From OMII01 sp947467385 (lineage in GTDB: Bacteria; Bdellovibrionota_C; UBA2361; OMII01), in the NCBI GenBank assembly GCA_044360075.1, contig JBIKLA010000002.1:62001-126000 (forward strand): DNA of 64,000 bases, read 5' to 3'. Below are positions 26,793 to 35,500 of the stretch, piece by piece. The translations under genes were made by a program, and so were the position numbers. The notes beneath the pieces were generated by a model. That model worked only from the letters and a program-made list of their open reading frames with translations. It had not been told where the DNA came from and did not search any database. Positions within the stretch are counted from its first letter, which is position 1. Each line of letters starts with the position of its first letter.

Positions 26793-28709
26793 CTACTTCG
26801 TGTCGCTAACCTCTTCGTAGTCGGCGTCGACCACGTCGTCCTTTCCGGCCGCCGATCCGGCTCCGTTGCCCTCAGCGCCACCACTCTGGGCTCCGCCCTG
26901 CGATGCTGCTGCCTTATAGGCCTCCTCGGAGAGCTTGTGGCTCGCCTTCTCGAGCGCGCTGAGCGCGGCAACCATGGCATCCTTCTCATTCTTCTCAAGG
27001 GCCTTCTTGGCATCCTCAAGAGCGATCGTGACGCTGCCCTTGGTGTCTGGGGACACCTTATCGGCGAGCTCGCTCATGGTCTTCTCGGTTGCGTAGACCA
27101 TGGTGTCGAGCTTGTTGCGCTCCTCAACGAGCTCACGGCGCTTGCGATCATCATCAGCGTGCGCCTTGGCGTCGTTAACCATCCGGTCGATCTCCTCCTT
27201 CGAGAGGCCAGAGCTCGCAGTGATCTTAATCGACTGCTCCTTCTGCGTGCCGAGGTCCTTGGCGGACACGGACACGATTCCGTTTGCGTCGATGTCGAAG
27301 GTCACCTCGACCTGCGGGACTCCGCGCGGAGCGGCCGGGATGCCCACGAGCTCGAAGCGGCCGAGGGTCTTGTTGTCCCCTGCCATCTCGCGCTCTCCCT
27401 GGAGACAGTGGATCGACACTGCCGGCTGGTTGTCCGCAGCCGTTGAGAAGGTCTGCGACTTCCTGGTCGGGATCGTCGTGTTCTTCTCAATAAGCTTCGT
27501 GAACACGCCACCGTAGGTCTCGATGCCGAGGCTCAGCGGGGTAACGTCGAGAAGGAGAACGTCCTTCACGTCACCCTGAAGCACTCCCGCCTGGACCGCT
27601 GCGCCGATGGCAACAGCCTCGTCCGGGTTGACGCTCTTTGACGCTTCCTTGCCGAATATCTCCTTCACGCGGGCCTGAACGGCCGGCATGCGGGTCATTC
27701 CGCCGACGAGGATAACCTCGCCGATTTCGCTCGCCTTTATTCCCGCATCCTTGATTGCTGTCTTGCACGGCTCATCAAGGCGCTTGAGAAGCGGCGCGCA
27801 CAGCTGCTCGAACTTGGCGCGCGTGAGCTTCATGTTGAGATGCTTCGGGCCCGACGCATCTGCCGTGATGAACGGCAGGTTGATGTCGGTCTCCATCGCT
27901 GATGAAAGCTCATGCTTCGCCTTCTCTGCAGCCTCCTTGAGACGCTGAAGCGCCATCGTGTCCTTGCGCAGGTCGATGCCTTGCTCCTTCTTAAACTCAT
28001 CAGCGATGTAGTCAACAAGGACTAGGTCGAAGTCCTCTCCGCCGAGGAACGTGTCGCCGTTAGTCGACTTAACCTCAAAGACTCCGTCTCCGAGCTCAAG
28101 GATCGACACGTCGAACGTGCCGCCGCCGAGGTCGAACACGGCGATGGTCTTCTCGTGCTTCTTGTCGAGGCCGTAGGCAAGCGCCGCAGCAGTCGGCTCG
28201 TTGATGATGCGGAGCACGTTGAGGCCCGCGATCTTCCCGGCGTCCTTAGTGGCCTGGCGCTGAGCATCATCGAAGTAGGCCGGAACGGTGATAACCGCAT
28301 CCGTGACCTTCTCGCCGAGGTAGTCCTCAGCCGTCTGCTTCATCTTGCCGAGAATCATCGCAGAAACCTCCTGCGGGCTCTTCGACTCGCCCTTGAGCTT
28401 CACCCACGCGTCGTTGTTGGACGAGGCAGCGAGCTCATAAGGAAGGACCTTCTTGGCCTTCTCAACTTCAGGCGAGTCCATCTTGCGGCCGATGAGGCGC
28501 TTAACAGCGAAGATGGTGTTCTTCGGGTTCGTTACTGCCTGGCGCTTTGCGATCTGGCCCGTAAGGCGCTCGCCAGCGTCATTCACACCAACCACCGACG
28601 GAGTCGTGCGGCTGCCCTCGCTGTTGGCGATAACGGTTGGGCTTCCGCCCTCCATGACGGCCACGCACGAGTTCGTGGTTCCAAGATCAATTCCGATTAC
28701 TTTTCCCAT
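26793..28709 (-). CDS. dnaK: Chaperone DnaK (Hsp70)
   Basis: DnaK is the ATP-driven Hsp70 chaperone. The 638-residue product begins MGKVIGIDLGTTNSCVAV and shows NEPTAAALAYGLD, VFDLGGGTFDVSIL, VILVGGMTRMPAVQ, and the substrate-binding domain motif VTPLSLGIET. The C-terminus ends in an acidic DDVVDADYEEVSDTK, close to the canonical VxDAEYEEVxDxK. It follows grpE with 38 bp between. It is the centre of a grpE-dnaK-dnaJ group typical of stress regulation, although neither hrcA nor a complete CIRCE element is in the window. Confidence 0.98.
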   Translation of the reverse strand: MGKVIGIDLGTTNSCVAVMEGGSPTVIANSEGSRTTPSVVGVNDAGERLTGQIAKRQAVTNPKNTIFAVKRLIGRKMDSPEVEKAKKVLPYELAASSNNDAWVKLKGESKSPQEVSAMILGKMKQTAEDYLGEKVTDAVITVPAYFDDAQRQATKDAGKIAGLNVLRIINEPTAAALAYGLDKKHEKTIAVFDLGGGTFDVSILELGDGVFEVKSTNGDTFLGGEDFDLVLVDYIADEFKKEQGIDLRKDTMALQRLKEAAEKAKHELSSAMETDINLPFITADASGPKHLNMKLTRAKFEQLCAPLLKRLDEPCKTAIKDAGIKASEIGEVILVGGMTRMPAVQARVKEIFGKEASKSVNPDEAVAIGAAVQAGVLQGDVKDVLLLDVTPLSLGIETYGGVFTKLIEKNTTIPTRKSQTFSTAADNQPAVSIHCLQGEREMAGDNKTLGRFELVGIPAAPRGVPQVEVTFDIDANGIVSVSAKDLGTQKEQSIKITASSGLSKEEIDRMVNDAKAHADDDRKRRELVEERNKLDTMVYATEKTMSELADKVSPDTKGSVTIALEDAKKALEKNEKDAMVAALSALEKASHKLSEEAYKAAASQGGAQSGGAEGNGAGSAAGKDDVVDADYEEVSDTK

Positions 28710-28747
28710 TGTGTTGTCACTCCTTTCCTAAATCTTCAAATCTTTAT

Positions 28748-29320
28748 TTACGCGCCGGCTTGCTCTGGGCTCACCGCAACAACAACCTCTCCGACCCGAA
28801 TGAGCTTGTCCTTGTAGAAGTATGCCCTCTTAAGCTCTCCCACGATCGTGCCAGGGGCCGCATCCGCCGATGCCACCCGGCTAATCGCCTGGTGCTTTTG
28901 AGGATCGAAGGCCTTGCCCATGCCGGCCTCGCCCTTGATCTCCCAGCGGCCGAGCTTCTCAACGAAAAGCTTGTGGGTCATCTCAAGCCCAGCCTTGAGC
29001 TTGTCAGCGTCGGCTGAGCTGTACGAGAGGGCGAGCTCAAGGTTGTCGAGGACCTCAAGCAGGTCCGCAACCAAACGCTCTCCTTGGTATTTAAGCAGCT
29101 CGGACTGCTCCTTCAAGGCTCGCTTCTTAAAATTCTCAAAGTCGGCCATTAGGCGGACGTAGCGGTCCTTGGTTTCAGCCAACTCCTTGTGCAGCTCCTC
29201 TACCTCGCTTAGGCCCCCCGCCTCGGCCCCTTGGGCGCCATTAACATCCTGATTCGGCTTAAGTTCCTCTTCGGCTGGCCCATTGTGCTCGGCCTTAGCG
29301 CTTTCCTGCTTTCTTGTCAT
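28748..29320 (-). CDS. grpE: Nucleotide exchange factor GrpE
   Basis: GrpE releases ADP from DnaK. The 190-residue product has a charged N-terminus, a long coiled coil (VEELHKELAETKDRYVRLMADFENFKKR, about 35-75), and a C-terminal beta domain (GMGKAFDPQKHQAISRVAS, GELKRAYFYKDKLIRVGEVVV). The length is standard. It leads the minus-strand grpE-dnaK group and is divergent from recO across about 140 bp, where promoters must lie; no convincing sites were read. Confidence 0.95.
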   Translation of the reverse strand: MTRKQESAKAEHNGPAEEELKPNQDVNGAQGAEAGGLSEVEELHKELAETKDRYVRLMADFENFKKRALKEQSELLKYQGERLVADLLEVLDNLELALSYSSADADKLKAGLEMTHKLFVEKLGRWEIKGEAGMGKAFDPQKHQAISRVASADAAPGTIVGELKRAYFYKDKLIRVGEVVVAVSPEQAGA

Positions 29321-29458
29321 TTGAGCCCAAAAATCTGTGGTGAAAAAATCGCAAAAACTGGACCGGCACGAAGGTTCAAAAAGTGAGCTGCACGCCTAAT
29401 CCTGCGACCAAACTATGCTATAAACACTTAGCCACTCTTTTTCAATGTTTTGACCCCT

Positions 29459-30085
29459 ATGAGCACTGCCCAACCCCTGGAAAAACTAAAGAATGGGCAG
29501 GACGTGGCCGTTCCGGCGCTGGTCCTTAGGATACGGCCCTACCGGGATAGCGACATAATCGCCCACATCCTTACCCCTTCACTAGGAAAGGTCTCGGTAA
29601 TAGCCCGCCACGCCCGGGGAAGCCGCAAGCGATTTCCGAGCTCGCTGGACCTCTTTGACCGCGGCTCAGCCCGCCTGGTGCGCGAGCGAAGCGGGGCCTT
29701 AGGCGTTAAAGAGTTCTCTCCCTCACACTCACTGCAAAAAATTCGGTGCGACCTCGACAAGCTCACGCTCGCCTCGCTCTTGTGCGAAGCCTTTGACCTG
29801 ATCCTTCAGGAAGAGAGCGCCGACGACTCTCAGGAGGTTTTTGAGATACTCGATCTATCGCTCAATGCAATTGATGAGGCGGCTGATCTGAAAGGGTCGT
29901 TGCGCGCGGTGTTTGTCGCCCTCTCGTCATTGACGAAGCACGCGGGCATCCTCGATCTCTCTGAGAGCCAGCCAGGCAGCAGGGGACTACAGACCATACT
30001 CGACTCAATCGAGCGCTTCACTGAGCGCAGGCTTGCCACGCGCTCAACGCTCGCTCCGATGCTTAAGAAGATCTCTGCTGGCTAG
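29459..30085 (+). CDS. recO: DNA repair protein RecO
   Basis: RecO loads RecA on SSB-coated single-stranded DNA with RecR. The 208-residue product has the N-terminal OB-fold (PALVLRIRPYRDSDIIAHILTPSLGKVSVIARHARGSRKR, about 20-65) and a helical C-terminal part. It lacks the CxxC zinc motif found in many RecO proteins. ATG 29459 is preferred; TTG 29450 in frame would add three residues. It ends 6 bp from the convergent fmdB-like gene. Confidence 0.88.
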   Translation: MSTAQPLEKLKNGQDVAVPALVLRIRPYRDSDIIAHILTPSLGKVSVIARHARGSRKRFPSSLDLFDRGSARLVRERSGALGVKEFSPSHSLQKIRCDLDKLTLASLLCEAFDLILQEESADDSQEVFEILDLSLNAIDEAADLKGSLRAVFVALSSLTKHAGILDLSESQPGSRGLQTILDSIERFTERRLATRSTLAPMLKKISAG

Positions 30086-30091
30086 TGCCAC

Positions 30092-30412
30092 TTAGTGGCA
30101 GCCGCAACCGGTTCCGCAGGCTTTCTTCGGAGTCTCGCTCGACGAAGATTCGCTGCTGGACGAGCCTGAGTCAGCTGCGGGTTTCTTGTCCTTACCCGAC
30201 GATGTGCCGGTGCTGCTGTTGCCTGACGAGTAGTCAGTCTTGTACCAGCCGCTGCCCTTGAGGTGAAACGCAGAGGCTGACACTGCTTTCTCTACCGGGC
30301 TCTCCTTGCCCTTCTCCTTACAGTTTGGACAGCTCGCAAGGGGCTTGTCGCTAAACTTCTGGATGACCTCGAATCGACCGCAAACGGGACAGGTGTACTC
30401 GTAAATCGGCAT
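30092..30412 (-). CDS. FmdB-family zinc-ribbon protein
   Basis: The 106-residue product begins MPIYEYTCPVCGRFEVIQ, the FmdB/CxxC zinc-ribbon start, with a second pair at CPNCKEKG. FmdB-type proteins are small putative regulators of unknown action. The middle contains FHLKGSGWYKTDY, which is common in this family, followed by a Ser/Lys-rich linker and a Cys-rich C-terminus (KKACGTGCGCH), a second possible metal site. It is alone and convergent with recO. Confidence 0.85.
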   Translation of the reverse strand: MPIYEYTCPVCGRFEVIQKFSDKPLASCPNCKEKGKESPVEKAVSASAFHLKGSGWYKTDYSSGNSSTGTSSGKDKKPAADSGSSSSESSSSETPKKACGTGCGCH

Positions 30413-30489
30413 ACAACGCTCACGAAAAAATTAGGGAGTGCCTCGTGGGGCGCCTAGCTTTTAGCACTCTCCTCCCAATGATAGTACCC

Positions 30490-30569
30490 TTAAATCAGGC
30501 ACTTGTCGCGTTTTCGGGGCTCGAATGTTAGGAGCCTCCTTCAAGGGCGTTCCTAACATCCTGAATTAA
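30490..30569. terminator. Two-part dyad in the fmdB-yggU gap
   Basis: Perfect nine-base arms ATGTTAGGA (30525-30533) and TCCTAACAT (30551-30559) sit inside a second imperfect pair, TTAAATCAGG (30490-30499) and CCTGAATTAA (30560-30569). The outer right arm overlaps the YggU-family stop codon. It could end the minus-strand transcript or act as an operator; no T-tract is strong enough to decide. Confidence 0.5.
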
Positions 30570-30880
30570 GCACTTTTTTGTGGATTTTCAAGCCTCTTGC
30601 GCGCCTCTTGAACCGAGATGCCTTTGAGCAGCAGAAGCTTTCGCTTTGAGGTATCTCCCCGCACGAGCTCAATGCGGCTGCGGGGAAGGCCAAAGAGATC
30701 ACGCAAGAAGGAGATCAGCTCCTCGTTGGCGCGCCCCTCGATGGGCGGCGCAGCCAGGGCGATCTTGGGGTAGCCGCCGTGAAGAGCGGTGACCTGTGAG
30801 CGCTTGGCGCGCGGGGCGACGTACACCTCAACCAGCACGCCCGCCTTGCTCACTTTGATGTACGGCGGCAACGCATCCAC
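30566..30880 (-). CDS. DUF167/YggU family protein
   Basis: The 104-residue product shows the DUF167 pattern VEVYVAPRAKRSQVTAL, ALAAPPIEGRANEELISFL and IELVRGDTSKRKLLLL. Members adopt a compact alpha/beta fold and have no agreed function. In many genomes the gene is next to yggT, proC or yggS; here yggS lies elsewhere in the window. The stop overlaps a dyad. Confidence 0.88.
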   Translation of the reverse strand: MDALPPYIKVSKAGVLVEVYVAPRAKRSQVTALHGGYPKIALAAPPIEGRANEELISFLRDLFGLPRSRIELVRGDTSKRKLLLLKGISVQEARKRLENPQKSA

Positions 30881-30959
30881 TGAAACACTGTAGTGCGTTG
30901 CCGCTGCCGTGGCGAGGCAGTTTGTGCAGGCTGCTGCGCGGATCGGCCCCGCGAAGCCC

Positions 30960-31613
30960 TTACACCGAAACGATGATCTCGTTTCGCACCTGCGTCACGC
31001 CAGGGGCCATCCAGGCGGCGCTCTCGGCTTCCTTGCGCTCGGCCCACGAACGCACCTGGCCGCGCAGCGTTACCGTGCTGTCCGAAGCATCCACATCGAT
31101 GTTGCGCGACTCAAGATCCGCATACCGATGCAAAGCCGCCTTGATCTCGCTCTTAACTTCCTTGGACTGCACATGGGGTGCGACGGAGATGCGGTTGGTG
31201 ACGCCCTTAACGCCGATGAGCTTCTCAATGGCCCGCTCTGCGCCCTCGCGCTGGTAGTTCCAGTCGACCTTGCCCTCAAGGCTCACCCACCCCTTGCTGA
31301 CAGAGAGCTTGAGGTCCTCTTCGGGGATTGAGGTGTCCCACTTCAGGGCGTTGAGTGATGTCGTGGCGATGTCAGCATCAGACCGCTCGGTTGAGCTCGG
31401 AAGCCGAACCTCGATGTCGTTTGCGACCGCGCGCACCCCTGCAACGCGCTTAACGATGCGCTCAGTATTCTGCTTCTGGAAGTAGCTCGGCACAGAGCCG
31501 GTGAGGGTCACAACGCCGCCGCTGGCCGCCACTCCTATCTTTGAGCAGTCCACACTGGGGTCCCACTTGAGGTCATCGATGACGTCCTGCTGCAGTTGCT
31601 TGTCGCTCTTCAT
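30960..31613 (-). CDS. Triple BON-domain protein (OsmY-like)
   Basis: Three BON domains of about 65-70 residues span the 217-residue product: SDKQLQQDVIDDLKWDPSVD from residue 3, DADIATTSLNALKWDTSIPE from about 78, and SKEVKSEIKAALHRYADLES from about 150. Each has the conserved GxVxLxGxV turn (GVVTLTGSV, GWVSLEGKV, STVTLRGQV). Unlike OsmY, no signal peptide is visible, so it may be cytosolic. BON domains bind phospholipid surfaces or partners, often under osmotic or other stress. An AGGAGA site precedes the ATG. It is first in a minus-strand group with DUF5335 and CBS genes upstream, each separated by short gaps. Confidence 0.9.
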   Translation of the reverse strand: MKSDKQLQQDVIDDLKWDPSVDCSKIGVAASGGVVTLTGSVPSYFQKQNTERIVKRVAGVRAVANDIEVRLPSSTERSDADIATTSLNALKWDTSIPEEDLKLSVSKGWVSLEGKVDWNYQREGAERAIEKLIGVKGVTNRISVAPHVQSKEVKSEIKAALHRYADLESRNIDVDASDSTVTLRGQVRSWAERKEAESAAWMAPGVTQVRNEIIVSV

Positions 31614-31711
31614 GCGTTCTCCTTTGGTTGACTTTCGGTGTGCGAATTCAGTCGCGCGCGCCGTTACTCACGCCTTGTACCAAGGAACGCAAGCGACTCC
31701 CGTGATCACTC

Positions 31712-32050
31712 TCACGATGCGGAGAGCGGCACAGGGGAGATAAAGCGGATAATCTCGCGCTCGCCGTCCCTCTTTGAGACCTCGATCGAGGCGATGCGTG
31801 GGCCCTCCTCCTCAACGCTGATACTCTGCGGCGCAGAGATGACGTGCTCCTGCTGCCTGCACGACACGATGAAGGCATCGTCGTGCGGGTCGTAGCTTAC
31901 GCCATGAAGCTGCCACAGGCGGCTCTGGCGGACGGTGCCCTCAACTGACGAGAGCGAGATGTCGACCCCCTCGCCCTGGATGCGGGACGAAATCGAGTCA
32001 AAAAACGGGCGCCAGCTTGCTTTTTCGATGTCGCGGGTGTGATGAAGCAT
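31712..32050 (-). CDS. DUF5335 family protein
   Basis: The 112-residue product resembles DUF5335 proteins: an N-terminal helix with TRDIEKASWRPFFDSISS, then strand-rich sequence with GVSYDPHDDAFIVSCR and ISAPQSISVEEEGPRIASIEV. The function is unknown. GGAGGA stands five bases before ATG 32050, so I take that rather than ATG 32062. It sits between CBS and BON genes and may share a stress role with them. Confidence 0.75.
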   Translation of the reverse strand: MLHHTRDIEKASWRPFFDSISSRIQGEGVDISLSSVEGTVRQSRLWQLHGVSYDPHDDAFIVSCRQQEHVISAPQSISVEEEGPRIASIEVSKRDGEREIIRFISPVPLSAS

Positions 32051-32070
32051 GTTCTCCTCCATGAAAAGCC

Positions 32071-32496
32071 TTACTCGACAGCTAAATACTCGTCGCGTAG
32101 CAGCTTAAGTAGGTCCTCGTAGCTAACGATCCCCTGCACGCGCCCGCGGCTGTCAGTTACCAGCACAGCACCTATTTTGTTCTCGAGCAGAACATCGACA
32201 ACTTCCAGCACGTCCGCACTAGGGTCGACCGAGATCGGCTTCGACTGCATGATCTGGCAGAGCGGCAGCGCCTTCTTGACGGCACCTGCCGTCCTGTCTT
32301 CGAGCTGGGTGAAGATGTCGGACATATAGCACCGCACATCGCGGTCGCTGATTATGCCGGCTACCTCGCCGCTCTGCTTAATAAGCGGTATGTGCCGAAC
32401 TCCCCGCTCGTGCATGAGGTCGAGTGCGTCGAGCAGCGATGCTGAGGCCGGATCAAGGGCCGCAACGTCGCGCTGCATTATCTCGTTAATCTCCAT
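32071..32496 (-). CDS. Tandem CBS-domain protein
   Basis: The 141-residue product is built from two CBS motifs (Bateman module): MQRDVAALDPASASLLDALDLM with HIPLIKQSGEVAGIISDRDV, and MQSKPISVDPSADVLEVVDVLL with GAVLVTDSRGRVQGIVSYEDLLKLL. Such stand-alone pairs sense adenine nucleotides. The partner is unknown. It is the upstream gene of the CBS-DUF5335-BON group and follows the giant gene, whose stop lies 70 bp away. Confidence 0.92.
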   Translation of the reverse strand: MEINEIMQRDVAALDPASASLLDALDLMHERGVRHIPLIKQSGEVAGIISDRDVRCYMSDIFTQLEDRTAGAVKKALPLCQIMQSKPISVDPSADVLEVVDVLLENKIGAVLVTDSRGRVQGIVSYEDLLKLLRDEYLAVE

Positions 32497-32565
32497 AACG
32501 CGGCGGATACTAGCGCCGTGCGAGCTGCCGCGAGTATGCGCTCGCTTTGCGTGTGGGGGCGAGGG

Positions 32566-35500
32566 CTAGCCCTTCATGCGGACGTACAGCTCAGCGCGGC
32601 TCATGCGCTTGGGCTGCTGCGGCTGGGGCTGGCTGGTGGCGGCTGTGACCGACTCCTTCAGCGCGACGGGCGGCTTGAGCGGGGATGGGCCCGGGGTGGC
32701 CGCGCGTGAGGCTGCTGATGGCGTTGGCCTCGCAACCGGAGCAGCGCGCCGTTGGCGCTCGGCCTGCGCCTGAACCTCGCGCTCACCGAGCTTCATGACG
32801 AGCTCGCGGTACTCCTTCTCAGAGATGCGGAGGGTGATGAGGAGCTGCAGCATCCGCTCCTTCTTGAGGCGCTCAAAGCGCATCGTGAGAAGCTGGTGCA
32901 TGATGATGGCGCGCAGCCGCGACTGGGCGCGGGCCTTCTTGGCGAGACGCTCCTTGCGTGCCTGCTCGGCCTCGTGCGCGTCGTGCCTCTCAAGGGCCTC
33001 GATTGCGCGGGCGGCGGCCTCAAGCTTGTCGAGGGTTGTGAGCTGGCTTGAGAGGGTCTCAATCATTTGGGCTTCGCTGCGGAGGGCGTCAACAGAGGTG
33101 CTGCCGTGCGACGCCGAACCGGCCATATTGTGGTGCTGTGCCTGCTCGGGATTGCGGGCCTCTTTCATGAATACCTGCGCCTGCATCTCCGCTGATGCTC
33201 CCTGGCGAGCGGCTTCGCTCCGCTCCTGTTGCGCAGCTTGAAGCTGCGTGGCGGAGAGCTTTTCAGCGTCCTGCGCGTGGGTGTGCGTGCCTGTGCGCGC
33301 ACTCGTCTCTTGCGCCTGAGCATGCGCAGCTTCGGCCTGGTTCTGGGTCGTGCTGCTTGCGGCAGCAGCGGCTTCAGCTATCTCCTCGCGGAGCGCCGGA
33401 GGGGCCTGGGGCTTTCGCCCAACAAGATTCATCTGGATCGTTCCCTCAGCCTCATCTTCGCCGGCTGCGCTCTTAGATGAATTCCTCCGTGCGAAGGATG
33501 CGCTCTGGGGGGTTGCAACGGCCTGCTCAATAGCAGAAGCGTAGGCGGTAGAGTCGGTGATATCCGTCGTTGAGATCTGGGTCGACTGAATGGCTGCTGC
33601 GATGGCCTTCTCTTGGGCTGCGGCTACAGTTGCGACGTCTTCCTTAAGCCGCACAACCTCAGCGTTTACAAACGCTACGGCCGCGCTGTTCTGCGTCTCG
33701 ATGCGCTGTGCCTCGGAGAGGGACGCCGCCAGCACCTCGGCCTGCTGTGTCTGGGCTGACTGGGATTGGGCCTGCGTGTGAGCGTGAGATAGCTGGGAAG
33801 CAACAGAGTCAGAGTTCACACGGGCCACTGCGAGCTCAAGTGCCTGCTCCTGCGCCTGGGCCTGAGCAATACGGAGCTCCTCAGCGACGAGGCTGTTCAT
33901 GCGCTCGATGTCCTTCGCCATCTCGATATGCGGGCCGCTTGAGCCTCCTGGCTTCGGCGGTGGCGGCGGAGACTTCGTTTCGCTGGTGTTAGTCGGCGTC
34001 ACCGGAGGAGGCTGTGGCGGGGGAACTACGGGGCTAATGTTAAGGCTCCTGGCCGAGACAAATATGCTCCCCGTGTTAAGGCTGTCGCCGAAGGTGATGT
34101 TGTCGAACATCCCACCGTAGTTGCCGAAGACAGTGTAGCGCTTCGGGTCGGCAGCGAGCTCACCCTCCTCCTTTTTCTTTTCTTCCTCTTTTTTCCTTTC
34201 TTCCTCCTTTTTCTTTTCTTCCTCTTTTTTCCTTTCCTTTTCCTCCTCCTCCCGCTTCTTGTCCTCCTCCGGCTTCTTACTTTCTTCCTCTTTCTTAATG
34301 GGATCTTTTTTCTGCTCGTCCTTGTTATTTTCCGACCCGGTCTTTGGAGCTTCTTTGCCCTGCTGCTCTTGAGGCTTCTCTTGACCTATTTCCTTAGCCT
34401 CAGTTTTCAGCTCAATGGCGGACTCGTCGTCATCCCTAATTTTTTCCTGTGGGCTTGACTGGGACTTTGACTCGGACTTCGATTCGGTTTCATCAGTGGA
34501 CTTCGGGGAGGGATCAACCTTAGAGGACGGAGCGAGCTGGATGGGCACTTCATTCGACGTTTCACCCTTGCCGCTGCCTCCCCTGCCGCCCGGAGTAGGC
34601 GAAGTATCTTTTTTCTCTTGCGGCTTTTCCGGCTTCTCACCCGGCGGTTTGGCAGCGATCTTGGCTGTCGCGGCAACCACGCCGCCACTCACCCCCCCCC
34701 ACTTGCGCCACTTGTCGACAAGCTCGATCGTCGCCGCATATACGTTAGTGCCATCCTTCGCGTTTGCCTTAGAGAACTGCTCGGCAAGCTCCTCAAAACT
34801 TTCAGCACGAATGTTGGTCCCCTTAAGCTGGCTAATGAGGGGCTTCTCAGCCACGGGTGAGATGTGAACATTCACCCTCTTCGGGGATTCTTTGGATAGC
34901 TTGGCTCCTCGACCAAACCAGTCTGTGTACTTAACGTACGTCTCGGTATTAACGCCCTTCTTGAAGGCGCTATACTGGGCGTCTGGAGATGTCCTCGCAA
35001 GAGCCTTGCCTCTAGAGAGCCACTTCGCCATGGCGAGGTCGATCGCCCCATCGATCAGGATCTGCCGGACCGCTTCACCGCCATCCATTTGGCCTTGGGA
35101 GTATTGCCATCCCTTTTCACCGACGTTGACCGCGGACGAGATGGCGAACGCGCCAAGCGCACCGACTCCAGGGATGAAGGAGGTTCCTACCATAACTCCG
35201 GTAGTCGCGACGGTCTTGGCAACCTGCACCCTCCAGACGATCGTCTGGTAGCTCTCAATCGCATCCTTGTAGCCCTTCTGCCACGTCTCGAAGGCCTTCT
35301 CATCCACCTCGCGCCAATCAACGGTGAGGCTCTTCTTCTTGGTGTCGGTCAGCTCCTTGTCGCTTGTGTCGAGCGAAAGGAGATGCTTTTGGTCCCTGAG
35401 GTAGCAGCCCAAGATCTCTGCGCCACGGCGCCAGATGAGCCGCTCACCGCCCTCGACCTCAGCAAAGAAGCTGTTCTGGACCTTGAGCAGCTCACGCTGC

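Noticed and set aside
28155..28817. Long antisense frames over dnaK, pyrG, lon and the giant gene
   Set aside because: These are shadows of G+C-rich coding sequence in other frames and lack recognisable motifs.
30461..30469. CIRCE operator for heat-shock control (TTAGCACTC)
   Set aside because: The first half-site is exact but the second half GAGTGCTAA at N9 is absent, and it does not lie before grpE or dnaK.
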